Shown: positions 35,040 to 45,625, counted from the first letter of the stretch. The stretch is 64,000 bases of DNA from Heterobilharzia americana (GCA_944470555.2 OX104128.1:63061257-63125256); one strand, 5' to 3'. Translations and numbers: made by a program. Notes: generated by a model not told the origin, from the sequence alone.

Positions 35040-35570
35040 ACTAAAGTTATAAAATTCCAAACGGCACTTCTATATTTTAGCTGAGATTTCGTCAGCAACC
35101 AACCTGTTCGGGCTGATGCAACTCCCTAAGTAGGTGAAGTGGTAGACACATTCTATCACTTCACTCCCTATCATTAAACTTGGAGTACTTGGATGAGACC
35201 AGTCCTGGAGCATCATCATTACATATGATAGGTGACAGCGACACGCATGCCAAACATACTAAGATTTCTGCTCAACACGTTCAGAAGACCCTCTGTTTCG
35301 TCAGTATTGCCTGCATATTCCTAGTCAACCAGGTGACCTCCAGGGAGTAAATCAATCCCTGTGAAGTCAGATGTATTTGGAGTTATGTCCATTAGTACGT
35401 CTATGACAAAGCTAAATAGGAACGGTGACAGTGGACATCCCTGGAGGACATCACAAGTTGTTGTCAACTCACTTGGCAACTTTCCATTCGCCTTGGCACA
35501 GCCTTGTGAGTTCGAGTAGAGAGGTTTGATTAGTGTTACATACTTGCTTGGTACTCCCTATACATTAAAT
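35040..35570 (-). pseudogene. Second LINE family, reverse transcriptase fragment
   Basis: The minus strand gives a readable run with GVPSKYVTLIKPLYS-like residues (about 35,560), motif B as QGCPLSPFLFSFVIDVLMDI (about 35,442-35,385), then EYAGNTD where a catalytic YADD/FADD is expected (about 35,325), and LLNVLSRNLSMFGMR. Further on, HFTYLGSCISPNRLVADEIS lies at about 35,145-35,090. Stops and frame changes are present. The catalytic Asp pair is lost. It differs from the RTE copies in every motif and matches the C-terminal fragments near 43.8 and 55.4 kb in style. Confidence 0.75.
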
Positions 35571-36051
35571 TATCCATTTTGTTATCATTCATACTTCAAC
35601 TGTTATCATAAGTACCTTTAACGTTACCACCACTATTATCATTATTATTAATTATTATATATGTTGTTTGATGTTCAGCTGCTCATCCAAAATAGTAACT
35701 TACTCTTTCTCAGCCCTGGTGACTCATAACTACATTGTATTTTCCATAGTCGAACTAAATTTCCTTAACCTCCTTACATACATCATATTCATCCTTCTTT
35801 CCTATCACGATGTTATTGAATGATCGTAAAGGTCATCTTCTGTACCAAAACTTGTATATTAACTTGAAAACCTAATGTCGGATTCATACTCTTGAAAGAT
35901 GGAAAGAGTGAGGAATAATACAAAGTATTTGTGTTTTTTTTGTTATTTGTTGTAATATACTACGCCAGGGTACACAAGTAGAACTACACCATAGATGATA
36001 AATCATACTAATTCAGTGCTCAAGTTTTTCCAAACCATCCAGTCCATTCTG

Positions 36052-36242
36052 ATATTGGTGATGGATAGTGGCTAGAAGTGTAATCCAGGACGTGCGTTTC
36101 GAACTCATCAGCTGGTCTAGGTCTTGAATCTTAGTGGGAACAATATCTCTCACTGGGAGCAGGCACATTAAGCTGACAAGATCCAAGTGGGATGAAACGC
36201 ACCTCCAGGATTCAGCTGCTAGACACTATCCATCACCAATAT
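36052..36242. repeat. Palindromic hammerhead SINE family A, 191 bp
   Basis: The outer 24 bp (36,052-36,075 and 36,219-36,242) are inverted copies with one mismatch, ending in ATATTGGTGATGGATAG and its complement. The minus-strand module (36,080-36,112) keeps CTGATGA and GAAACGCACGTCCTGG but stem II is deleted to GTTC. The plus module (36,171-36,210) reads CTGACAA, stem II GATCC/GGGAT, GAAACGCACC. Neither is a complete ribozyme. Confidence 0.75.
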
Positions 36243-36244
36243 CA

Positions 36245-36628
36245 AAATTAAAAAATGCGGGTAATATCAAGACATCTACACAAGGGCGCTTATCCCACGA
36301 AGAGACCGATTAATTCAGTCCAATCAGCGTTGAGATAACATAAACAACATTATACCATATACCCAGTTCATTATTGGTCAGGATACGTTCAATATTATTT
36401 TCAATAAGTTCTTATCAGTTTATACAATAATATAATCCAAGCGTACAACATAAGAAGAAGCCAAATTTGAAGCAAATTCATTTTCAAAATGGAGTAGGAT
36501 TTTGGGGACTATGAGGAAATCAGTTTTTATTTTTTAAATTCCTCACTATTAGGATGACATATATGAAAACGAAGGATGTGATGACAAAAGAAAACAATAA
36601 ACAAGGAAGACAAGAGTGACCTTTAGTT
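36245..36628. other. No gene seen
   Basis: Short unassigned A+T-rich stretch. Confidence 0.4.
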
Positions 36629-36631
36629 CAG

Positions 36632-37260
36632 TTAGGATGAAGGAAAAAACAACACTTGAAGATGTTCAAGTTTGATCAATCTTACTGTGACAGACACAGC
36701 TATGTTGAGCAGCCGTTGGTGAGCTACACGTGGTATTGTTTTTGGTACGTAACGTATAACATTATAGGCTGCATTAAAATCTATGTGGTGTTTTGTGTTT
36801 ACTAGATTCACTAAGACAGAGCTTTTCACCACTTTTACTTCGCTTTTTCTAAACCAAGCTGGTAAATATTTTCTTGCCCGGAGACGAACTTGCTTAGTCA
36901 TACACCCTATGGAATTTGCTCCACAGGAGCAGTTAAGTTGAAGTGTGAAAGATGAAGAGATCAGATTAGGTAGGCTATCTATCCTACTGAAAGATATGCA
37001 AAGAAGACCTGAATACAATGATCTTCCTACTACTTTAGCTAGGCGGTATGACAGGATTTCACTAACAGCATCTTTCTTGAATGGTAATTGCGGAAATAAA
37101 GCTTCTTTAATCACTGTCATTAATTTATGCCAGCGATTAATGTAAGAAATGTTTGTACTTATGAACTTTCCAGGATGTCCGCTTTTACTCAAGATACTTC
37201 AAGTTCTTCTTTCCATATTATGATAATCATTAAAAGCTATACCCATCGTATTCTTCGTCT
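36632..37260 (-). pseudogene. Penelope-like element, lineage 2: connector and GIY-YIG endonuclease
   Basis: A minus-strand open frame of 186 codons (37,192-36,632), readable a little further upstream with stops. Order: SKSGHPGKFI (end of the RT thumb; family usual NGYP), LPFKKDAVSEILSYRLAK connector (about 37,083-37,030), then LNCSCGANSIGCMTKQVRLR, which is the CxCGxxYIGxTxR box with Tyr replaced by Ser. LPAWFRK, SSVLVNLVNTKHH and FNAAYNVI follow, as in the endonuclease near 16.5 kb. The altered YIG motif and upstream stops suggest it is inactive. An RTE 3' end abuts it at about 37,266. Confidence 0.78.
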
Positions 37261-37265
37261 GCCTG

Positions 37266-37918
37266 CATTATTAGTATTATTATTATTACTATTATTATTT
37301 GTCCCTTGGGTTCCTAATGGAACATACCGCTTCAGTAGCACATCTCCATTCCACTCTTTTTTTGCAATCTTTTGAACCTGTCACCACGACTGCCCACAGG
37401 CTCTCATTTCCTCCTCACACCATCTCCTCCATATCAACCTCGGCACCGACGCCTAACTCGTCGCTCCCCATCTGGGTTCCACTCTAGTACTTGGTATGGC
37501 ATGTGATGTCCTCAGTCGGCCTCCTCAGTGTATGCCCAATCCATCTCCACTTCCTTCCAGGGCATATTTGTTCAGCGATGGCTTCTTGCTTCGTTGGTTC
37601 GTTCCCAGAGCTCCTTGTTGCTTATTCTTATTATTCTGGACATCTGATCTTCAGTATTGAGACACAGTAGGCAGTTATTGGTGAATGTCTGTAGTTTGTT
37701 GGAAATGCCCTTCGTAACGCGCCAAGTCTCTCAGCCATCACATGGAAGCACTGACTTGACGTTGGTGTTGAAAATCCAGATCTTGTTCCACATGCTGAGT
37801 GCAGAAGATCGCCTTACTGGTTTCAGGTTAATGAATGCCTGTCTTGCTTTTCCGATCCTGGCTGGCTTTGACGTTGTCATCTGTTCCACCTGTAGTTGAG
37901 ACAGTGCTGCCTAGGTGG
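37266..37918 (-). pseudogene. RTE-clade retrotransposon 3' end, copy 4
   Basis: The minus-strand 3' quarter of the RTE element, from the LGSTVSTTGG region (about 37,918) to the GGAACCCAAGG end and a (TAA)n-type tail (seen as ATT at 37,266-37,300). It resembles copies 2 and 3 closely along its length, with small indels. It sits next to the Penelope endonuclease. Whether that element continues beyond 37,918 could not be shown. Confidence 0.85.
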
Positions 37919-37919
37919 A

Positions 37920-38930
37920 TGATAAATTTAAAAGGAAAAAATTGATTTCTTTACGTTGCCAAAGTCACATGCCATTTTGGAAATATATTTGCTCTAAACT
38001 TGGCTTGCTTTACGCCAAACAGTTTCGTTTAAGAACCGTAGAACCTGATGAGAATCTATGGAAAATAATAATCCTCATTCAGATTGCTTTTAAACAGTGT
38101 TACGCAAATTTTCAAATGTTATAAATTTGACAGTTTTCCAGAGCATCTATTGCTCAGTGTTATTCGTGAGATTCTGCTCCCATATTTTATTTGGTTGACT
38201 ACACAAGTTAAGGTCCCTCTTAAAACTTCCCTACTGCGTATTGTATCTCGAAGCATATTGCTTTCATGTTCTTGACTGTAGTTCATCCGGGCTGTCTGGG
38301 ATTAGTGAGCTAATCCATGAAGCAGTTTTCATCATGGATTAGTTTGAAAGTATGACCCCCCACTCAGTCGCAGGTTAGCACCGCTGAGAAGTTCCAACTA
38401 TGACATAACAGGTGCCTAGAGCTCACCGATTTCCTGCTTTGCTATCCGCCAAACCTCCTCATTGTAGATAAAAGAACTCAATTTAGCGTAGGCCGGTTGG
38501 GGCTTGGCAGTAAACCGAATGATGAGGAGTACAAAATGTTGATTTTTGCTATCGTCATACCACCGCTTCTGTGGTAATCAGGATCAGAATTAGATCTTAT
38601 AGGAATCAAAATTGTGAGCTTTGAGAAGATGCATAGTAATGCAAACACTAAAGTAAAAATGTATCTCTCTGATGTCTAGTGGCCTCAGAAAAGTTACTTT
38701 TTTAGGAAATAAAATCAGTGAAAGTTATCGCAAGTTTAATTGGTATATGGCGGGGGGGGGGAATAAAATGATACCTGCTGTTCAAGTGTACGTACAAAAT
38801 GAAAATGGGCAAAACATGTAATTGTGTTTTTGCTTGTTGTATCATGTTGTTGATTGGACTGCATTGATCGATTTCTATTGGCATATAGGCTCCTGTGCGG
38901 ATGCCTCAATGTTCCTTGTGTTTTAATTTT
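37920..38930. other. No gene seen; weak SINE B remnant near 38,325-38,430
   Basis: The stretch with TCATCATGGATTAG and CACCGCTGAGAAGTTCCAACTATGACATAACAG resembles family B tail and core regions in mixed order. The remainder is unassigned. A run of ten G lies at 38,752-38,761. Confidence 0.4.
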
Positions 38931-38934
38931 GTAT

Positions 38935-39085
38935 TGATGATCAATAGTGGCTATTAGTGGGATCCAGGATGCGTGTTTCGTCCTACTTGGGACTTATCAG
39001 CTTGATTTACCTGCCTTTCAGTGGACGATAAACACCTTTGTGTTTGAATTTATCGGTCCCGAGTTCAAGTTTTAGAGGCAACAAC
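38935..39085 (-). repeat. Hammerhead SINE, family A, minus copy
   Basis: On the minus strand it runs from a damaged tRNA-like head (TTGAACTCGGGACCG, about 39,068) to the ribozyme and the terminal block GATCCCACTAATAGCC. See the motif entry for the core. Confidence 0.6.
38965..39020 (-). ncRNA. Near-complete hammerhead motif, family A (39.0 kb)
   Basis: The minus-strand core is CTGATAA (G8 changed to A), stem II GTCC/GGAC with four pairs, GAAA intact, stem III CAC/GCA poorly paired, then TC and a stem I with five of six pairs (ATCAAG/CTGGAT). The G8 change is expected to prevent cleavage. Confidence 0.5.
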
Positions 39086-39089
39086 ATCA

Positions 39090-40325
39090 ATGAACAGTCA
39101 TGGATACTTTAACCTAATAGTAGTTATTAAGCCGTCGTTTTACATTGTATAGATATGAGTTCATCCAGTTTTCGGCTTACTTCACTCACGTGGTAGACTT
39201 TGGCAGTTGCAATGAGTAGAAGAGTGTTGGGATTTCTAGTCAGACCAGCAGAAGTCAATATATGAATCAACTGCGTCAGCATCAAGCTGAATCAGAAGCT
39301 ACCAGACTAAATTTAGCTAATTTTTTCTGGAAGGGAGGGAGATTTTTTCATAAGCGTACATTTTCTTGCGATGTCCCTGGGGCTGTTAACCAAGGTTTCA
39401 TATTTGTTTCATTATTTCATATTTTGTGTCGAATACAATGCTAGTCACATACTGTGAACTTCAACTTCTGAACATGATGATAAACCTTAATCTATTTTGA
39501 CAAACACATTTCTTCTACAATGAACGCATTAATTAATCGATAAATATTGATTTCGTACATTATATTTCAATATTTACAAGATAACTGGGATTTTATGGGT
39601 GATTAAATCAATATTAGTAGTCACTTTTGAAGGTCATTTTTTTCTTAATCGAAATTTAATGTCATTTTGAAAGGTAGTAGAAGTTGAAAAGGATGGGCAA
39701 AAACTTCAAAACTTCCTTCGTCTTACTATACAAGAAAAGCGAGTCAGGAAAGCTACTGAAGATTCTCAGTAGGACTACGATTAGGCAAGTGATGAACATG
39801 AAAGACAACTAAAAAGAACGAACTTATGTTGATAAAAGGATTCTTCTTCATCGGATTCCGTGCAGTGACTGCAAACTTAAGCATATCGGCCACAGTATTC
39901 TACCTCAGTTGATGAGACAAAGACGGCTTAGCTACATTAAGAACGACCAACCCTAATGAGACAAGCAGCCTAATGGGACGATCAGCTATAACCATAGATG
40001 GGGTCACTCATAACTACTCATTACAATCGGAAAAGGTGGCAGACTTAAAAGTGAGCACAGCTGTGTGTCAGTGATGTGGATACTTGAATTTTCTTCGGTT
40101 GAATCAGAGCCTAACGCTTTCCACAGGGACGATTCAGTCCTTATTCTAGGTATCTGGAATACTCTACTTCTTTAGCCACAAAGTAGGAGTGACAATCAGA
40201 TTTACGTAGACTATACATCAAAGTTTCGAAGTCATCTCTGCGTGACTATGGAAGATAAATTGCTTCGGAAACACCCTCCACTCAATAATGACCTTTTACT
40301 GAGTAATATATCTTATGAGCGACGT
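39090..40325. other. No gene seen
   Basis: Unassigned A+T-rich DNA. The 60-codon frame at 39,262-39,444 has no motif. Confidence 0.4.
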
Positions 40326-40329
40326 AATC

Positions 40330-40690
40330 AATATAAAATTTGTAGAGAAGAACTTTGTTTGGTTGGCAGCAATCCGATGGAAGCGCTGTTTGATCTAGGT
40401 TTCGTACTCGCTGGCAACTGTCAGCAAGTTGTATCCGCAACCTCAAAGGAACTAAAGTCCCCTGAGATATTCGAACCCCCATCATTCAGCGTTGTAGTCA
40501 GTGAGGTTACCACTAAGCTGTTTGAACAAGGTACCTAGATTCAGATCCTTCTGCTGACTGCCTCCAACCAGCTAACACCCATCAAAGTTCACCAGAATGG
40601 TGAACCTCCTAGCCTGGTGAAAACACTACAAAATGATAGGTAGAATTCCGTCAGTGCTCAAGACTAGACAACACGAGACTGAGGAGGCCA
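40330..40690. repeat. Dispersed repeat C, copy with tRNA-like head
   Basis: It aligns by eye with 63,170-63,665: CTGTCAGCAAGTTGTATCC... against CATCAGCAAGATATATC, then CATCAAAGTTCACC against CATCAAAGTGCACC. A reversed tRNA-like stretch (ATATTCGAACCCCC near 40,470; on the minus strand GGGGGTTCGAATAT with AGTGGTAACC beyond it) may be its promoter. The 98-codon frame 40,242-40,538 lies across it and is not a gene. Confidence 0.6.
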
Positions 40691-40694
40691 GAAA

Positions 40695-41508
40695 GAAAAA
40701 CGAGTCTAGAGGCTCAAAGATACAACGATGACTCATCAATACAAATTATACTCAAAGGGTGACAATAAAACTCTATTTTTCTTGCAGGTTTGTAGAGGTT
40801 CATCACTATTTGACCTCAGTCAGAAGTAGTTTGAAAACCTACGAGCACTTGATAGCTTTCGATTCCCAACTTAGCATTGTTCAGTAAGGTGCACTCATGA
40901 TTCCATATTGGATTGAAACCAGAACGGTGAGGTCTTGCGGCTTAAATGTTGCCACTCAGTAAGAGGGCTGGAACCCAATGACTCACGTTTTCTACCTTTT
41001 TTCAAATAGTGTTATACGCAACTATCATTCAGTGACATTGGCAAGTATTTGTTAGTGCATACACAGGTCGTTTCTTCTCATTACAGCCTCGAGAAGACCG
41101 CCTGGAAACAGACCATTAACGAACTTCAAACTGTTATTCAACTTGGAAGTTTGTAGAAAGTCGACTGATTTTAAAATTGTTTTCAACGGAAAACGTACAG
41201 CTGATGAGTGCCAAACTGCGACGAATCAACTGCTTAATGCTCCCAGGTTTTCAGTAGTTCTCTGGTTGAGTTTTACTCGTGGTAAAATGTTATATTCATT
41301 TGAGGTGACTGCGTGGATGACGTTTATTTGTAAGCAGTCGATAGCCAGGTATACACAGTAATTACACTCTTTAATGATTTTGTTTAGAGCGTTACGAAAC
41401 ACCTCCATGATTCACAAACGTAACATTTTAGGCTCAAGAAAATTTAAACAGATCGTGACTATTTGAACATAAATTATTTAAAATTAATGTATTTTTCAGA
41501 TGAGTGGG
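40695..41508. other. No gene seen
   Basis: Unassigned. A short frame at 41,143-41,361 has no motif. Confidence 0.4.
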
Positions 41509-41574
41509 GATTTTTAATTTAGAAGTAGTATTCATCATGGACTGGCATTAGTTGGGGAACCATTGAAAATCTGG

Positions 41575-41622
41575 GGGCACTGGAAAGCTGTTTCGTCCTA
41601 GTATGGGACTCCTCAGCAGTAC
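41575..41622 (-). ncRNA. Hammerhead ribozyme motif, family B, minus strand
   Basis: On the minus strand CTGAGGA (41,616-41,610), stem II GTCC/GGAC with all four pairs, GAAA (41,594-41,591) and U-C at the cleavage step are all intact. Stem I GTACTG/CAGTGC pairs over six positions. The only defect seen is in stem III, CAG/CTT, with one C-U mismatch next to the core. Best single motif in the window. Confidence 0.75.
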
Positions 41623-41871
41623 GCACTCATTAGTGACTTGCTTCCAGATGGATATCAAGGAGTTCTAGCGAGAAGGTGTAACCTGTGGGGTCAACCAGTT
41701 GGAAGCGAAGTGGACGCTAACTGAAGAGCTTCGGTGACAGTCGTGCTGTGTCGTAAATTGACAGAAGTTGGGAATCGTGAACCACTGGAAACCGATCCAG
41801 TGGCTGAATGGTTAACGCGTCAGCTGTGAAACCCGGAGGTCCTAAGCTAGATCCCTAGCCGGGTCGTGGGT

Positions 41872-41921
41872 ACATACTGCTGAGGAATCCCATACTAAGA
41901 CGAAACAGCTGTCCAGTGCCC
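41872..41921 (+). ncRNA. Hammerhead ribozyme motif, family B, plus strand
   Basis: CTGAGGA (41,880-41,886), GAAA (41,902-41,905), stem III CAG/CTG and U-C (41,912-41,913) are intact. Stem I has five pairs including one U-G. Stem II is weakened: ATCC/AGAC pairs at only two of four positions. Confidence 0.7.
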
Positions 41922-41989
41922 CTAGATTTTCAATGGTTCCCCAACTGATGTCAGTTCATGATGGATACTACTTCTATTTAAAACTAAAC

Positions 41990-43655
41990 CTGTCGTTCTG
42001 CTGTTGTGTTCATTGATGATGTAAAATAGCCGAAAGTTTGTAATTGAGTACTTTATTCTGACACTCATTAGGGTTTGTTAATTCACAGAGAATACTGCTC
42101 ATAGACAGAACTCACATGTAGCCAGTGGTAGTTTTTGTCTACTGATTAGAACATCATGTGACAAGAGTTATATTGATTAAACAAACGAAACAGTATGAAT
42201 ACATGAAGCGATCAATCGTTTGTATCTGAAGTGTGTGAGTAAACCTAGTCCTTCCTATTAGAATCTAGTAGGTGGTAGTCACAAATATTTGAAGACTCTG
42301 AGTGCTGGGCTGTTGTCTTGATAAATTTCTGGTCGGAGAAATACTGTAATAAAACACAGTTAACTCTTCATCAGATGCATTCGATGCATAACTCATGTCT
42401 TTAATGCTGCTGACTCATCATAATTGGACGGTGACTACCCTGAAAGGCAAAATGACACACAATGTCAAAAGATCGTTGTCCATCAGCTACTTACCTGTAC
42501 ATTTCATCAGTGTACATCAACTGGTTTGAATCAACAGTCGCTTATATACTGAAACATGGCATAATTGTGGACCATATATCAAACAACCAATGGTAAATCA
42601 AGGACGTTGAAAAGGTCAGTAGGAAGCTGTGAAATTGTAATCAACATATGTATGACTACTGTTCCATACGTTATCACAATTATCTCAGAATCAACGCTAT
42701 AGTTCTGCTCCTATTTGTCAACTACTGCAATTCAGTACGCATACTTGCTCGTTTCTGCTTCAATCCAATTGATCAGTAAGTCATATAGCCATCAATCATT
42801 TCGTTGAGGCTATAAGTTTTTGCATAAAGTTGTTTTCTTTAGCTTACTGCGTTTTAATAGTGAACATATTTGCATGAGATTAAATGTCAGCAGTAAGTAG
42901 GATCTTGACCAGGTGTTATCTAGTTTGTAGGCTTGTAGGCACCTATCCAGACGATATTTCTGCAACGTGAATTATACAAGCCCGCATCTCCCAGTGGCGA
43001 AGTTAAAGACCTTATCAGGACTGAAACCCCCCACCATGAAAGTAGATTTTGTACACATAATGGTCAGCTATGCACCTCTAAGTTCACAGTGTTTATCAAA
43101 ATCGATCGATCAAGCATACAACATGGCCATTCAACTAATTGACGCATTCCTGTGGCTCACTCTATGTTCCTGTTGAATGATATACTCTTGTGTATCAATG
43201 ACATCTCTAATTACTCATCCGCAGTACATTAAGCTTTCAAATACTGATCCGTACTCACCATTAGTAAATGGTTTTAAAGGGGTCTGTTGTTACCAAATTC
43301 GGTAACAATTAGATTTAGATTTAAGACAACGTTTTATCAATGGCTGAACTAATATTCAGTAAATTTTAAACACACATTTTAATTCCTGAGGAATGGTACC
43401 AATGTGAGAACAAGTGGCATGCTCAATTAATGTTGAATGTGTTTTTTTCTTCAAACTGAGCTTAAAGTCTAACTAACAGTTAGTATGACAGAAAACAGCA
43501 ATCATTATCCATTTACGTAATTGATATCTTACTTTTCAAAATTATTGATCAGTTTTTGGTTCGTAAGATTATTATGATTATCTGTTGATAGACATACGTT
43601 CGGTCTTGAGGCAAAATAGTGGAAGGGAATGTTTAGAATAGTATACATTCGCATT
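41990..43655. other. No gene seen
   Basis: About 1.7 kb of unassigned A+T-rich DNA. Confidence 0.4.
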
Positions 43656-43659
43656 AATG

Positions 43660-43745
43660 ACAGGCGATAGCTAGCAGTGGAGTCAACCAGGCGTTTTTCG
43701 CCCTATTTGGGGTTCGTCAGCTGAATGCACCTGCCTTCCAGTGAG
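43660..43745 (-). repeat. Hammerhead SINE, family A, ribozyme and tail only
   Basis: The minus-strand order is CAGGTGCATTCAG, core CTGACGA (intact, about 43,721-43,715), stem II with CCC/GGG pairs, GAAA, then AACGCC and ACTCCACTGCTAGC. The head is missing. It abuts a LINE 3' fragment on the other strand. The stem III/cleavage segment is eroded. Confidence 0.6.
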
Positions 43746-43765
43746 CTATATTCCCACCACGAGGA

Positions 43766-44270
43766 ATGAAACTACGGAGCGATCACTTCAACGCCAGAGC
43801 GTATGGCTGTGTAATGCGCCCACTGAAGGTAGAAGGCATGAAAAGGCTTCAAGTGTTTGACCACCATTGCCTTCGTAGTATAGGCCGTATTTCGTGGTGT
43901 CACCACGTGAGTAACGCAGAAGTCAGGAATAGAGTTTTAGGGAGAAGAGGTAAGTCAGCTGACACAATTGTGAGTCTTCATCGACTGAGATGGTTGGGAC
44001 ACATACTATGTATGCCTAGTCACCAATTGCCTCGTCACACAATGTTGGCCGAAGTAGGTCCAGGCTGAAAAAAGGCCCAAGGTGGTCAGACTAAAACATG
44101 GCACCAATGTATGAAGTCTCTGACTGTTGGTTTGAGTCATGTGGGGCGATGCAGACTAGGTGGTTGGGATCCGCGGGACAAGAGGAACCAGTGGTTGGAG
44201 ACTCTAGGTGATATGGCTGACAACCAATGTCAGTGGCCCAGATGTATACGTACATTATCCTCATCTTAAC
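43766..44270 (+). pseudogene. Second LINE family, C-terminal end
   Basis: The C-terminal region of a non-LTR reverse transcriptase protein. A 100-codon frame has VMRPLKVEGMKRLQVFDHHC, VSNAEVRNRVLGRRGKS and LHRLRWLGHILCMPSHQLPR. It is cut by one TGA at 44,066-44,068, and the same frame continues with GGQTKTWHQCMKSLT, VGRCRLGGWDPRD and QWLETLGDMADNQCQW to about 44,268. A C/T-rich presumed 3' untranslated stretch follows (to about 44,375), then a GATGAT run near 44,447-44,462. It is 5'-truncated and dead. The same family appears on the minus strand at 35.0-35.6 and 55.4 kb. Confidence 0.8.
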
Positions 44271-44449
44271 GATGCTATACCGAATCTCACAGTTCTCCCA
44301 TTTCTCCTTTCTCTCATTTCGTACTTTTTCTTTTGACTGAATTTTCTTTTCTTCATCTTCCACTTTCCTGCCTTTTTACTTGGTGCATCGATATGAGCTG
44401 TGGCAACTCGGACCGTCACACAGTAATGCCTGGTCCTATATTGAGACTG

Positions 44450-44505
44450 ATGATGATGATGACGCCGGGGCGTTATCCACTAGACCGCCAAGTCACGACA
44501 GACAC
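44450..44505 (-). repeat. tRNA-like SINE head fragment
   Basis: The minus strand reads CGTGACTTGGCGGTCTAGTG then GATAACG, an A-box-like head as in family A. No ribozyme follows. Confidence 0.4.
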
Positions 44506-44509
44506 TTCT

Positions 44510-45240
44510 TGTACAACAACATTGTGCATATATTTGGTGGCGATAGTTTATTCAAGTGTCAGTAGCATCACAAAGACAGAAAATGCTAAAAAATTTGAGC
44601 CAATAACTAATTAGGCACAAAAAATGTACTTATAGTTTTGCAAAAATAAGTAATCAGAAGTGATTATGAATCCATAAATAAGATGACTAGGGGCATTCAA
44701 AAATGAAATAGGCCAAGCTTTGAAGTTTAACAGATTAGTTTTTCTCGATTCATCTCCTATTCTTTTGCAATCAATTTACTGAGTCAAATTTCGTGTATTT
44801 ATCAATAAAAAAATATTTAGAATTTGCAACGGAAATATCTGCATCTTACTGCAATAATTGGTCTCTGATAAATCATGTTGACGTTGAAGTAGCTCGAAGA
44901 AAAGACTGAATATACTCTTCAAGTTAGTTAAGGATCTGGTTTGAGTTTTACCTGGATCATTTAGAGGCTATCGCTTCAAAAACTGCTACAAATAACATTT
45001 TCCTACTGGCTTTAATCGATATCATATTGTGTAAGAAGCACTTCTATCAAAGATAAGCTGATCTAGAACAAGAATATCTTTAACTGGTATTGTTTTCAAG
45101 TGATATGGCTCAATGTAGCCTAATAAATCCTTCGCAATGATTATGAAGTCAAATACACTGCTCGAAATAGTCGATCAGGATAGAAGAAAATAACATAGTA
45201 CAAAAATGTAGCTAAATCAAAATGAGTCGATCCTAGTAAG
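44510..45240. other. No gene seen
   Basis: Unassigned A+T-rich DNA. Confidence 0.4.
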
Positions 45241-45625
45241 ATAGGAAATCTAGAGAAAAGCTCGGCCATGGCTAAGTATACGACTGCTCACAATCACACA
45301 ATAAGGTGGGACAGAGCGACAGTATTGAAAACTAATTTACTTGGTTGGAGGGGGGGGGAGAGATCAATAATCGAATCTTTGCTTATCGAATCAACATCAA
45401 ATACATGTAACAGATATATTTCTTCACCTATTTGGGATACATGGAAAATACGACAACCCTTATCACAAAGAAGGAGAGAGGATTAGAACTATATAAACCA
45501 TGTCCCAGAGTTGTGGAGTTACCCCACATAAATATGGACAATAAATTACTTTCGAAACGTTATCCAGTTAACGATGCTGTTTCACTATGTGACAATTTTA
45601 ATAAACAGACTAAAACGGAATAGTG
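45240..45625 (+). pseudogene. Penelope-like element, lineage 1: endonuclease C-terminal end
   Basis: Two overlapping frames (45,268-45,486 and 45,432-45,623) carry the end of the GIY-YIG endonuclease: AHNHTIRWDRATVLKTN, then SIIESLLIESTSNTCN, the usual HN-W-VLK-ES tail of Penelope-like elements. The DNA matches the minus-strand copy at about 14,180-14,010 over most positions (for example ATCGAATCTTTGCTTATCGA). A run of nine G (45,350-45,358) marks the frame change. The catalytic GIY-YIG half is absent. Confidence 0.75.

Larger units (their letters stand above)
34147..35993. repeat. Large foldback structure, about 1.85 kb
   Basis: The right arm (about 35,690-35,993) is the reverse complement of the left arm, which is split into 34,147-34,274 and 34,701-34,914. 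Matching anchors include GAATCTGACATTA against TAATGTCGGATTC, CAAGTTTTGGTACAGAAGAT against ATCTTCTGTACCAAAACTTG, and TTTAGTTCGACTATGGAAAA against TTTTCCATAGTCGAACTAAA. The left arm is interrupted by about 425 bp of SINE family B. The centre holds a smaller hairpin and a LINE fragment. It is either the terminal inverted repeats of a large non-autonomous element or an inverted segmental duplication. Confidence 0.7.
41511..41985. repeat. Palindromic hammerhead SINE family B, 475 bp, best-preserved
   Basis: The left arm (41,511-41,630) holds tail plus ribozyme in minus orientation. A full plus unit follows: upstream block (about 41,660-41,790), A box TGGCTGAATGG (41,801-41,811), decayed B box, ribozyme (41,874-41,919) and tail to about 41,985. 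The arms (41,528-41,630 and 41,866-41,968) are about 100-bp inverted copies with few differences, so a transcript through it could fold into one long hairpin. Confidence 0.8.

Noticed and set aside
38752..38761. Runs of nine or more G at 38.75, 45.35 and 53.06 kb as G-quadruplex signals
   Set aside because: Single runs without neighbouring G-tracts do not form a typical intramolecular quadruplex motif, and they may be sequencing-prone homopolymers.
40242..40538. 98-codon open frame
   Set aside because: It crosses dispersed repeat C and its minus-strand tRNA-like part, so it is a chance frame.
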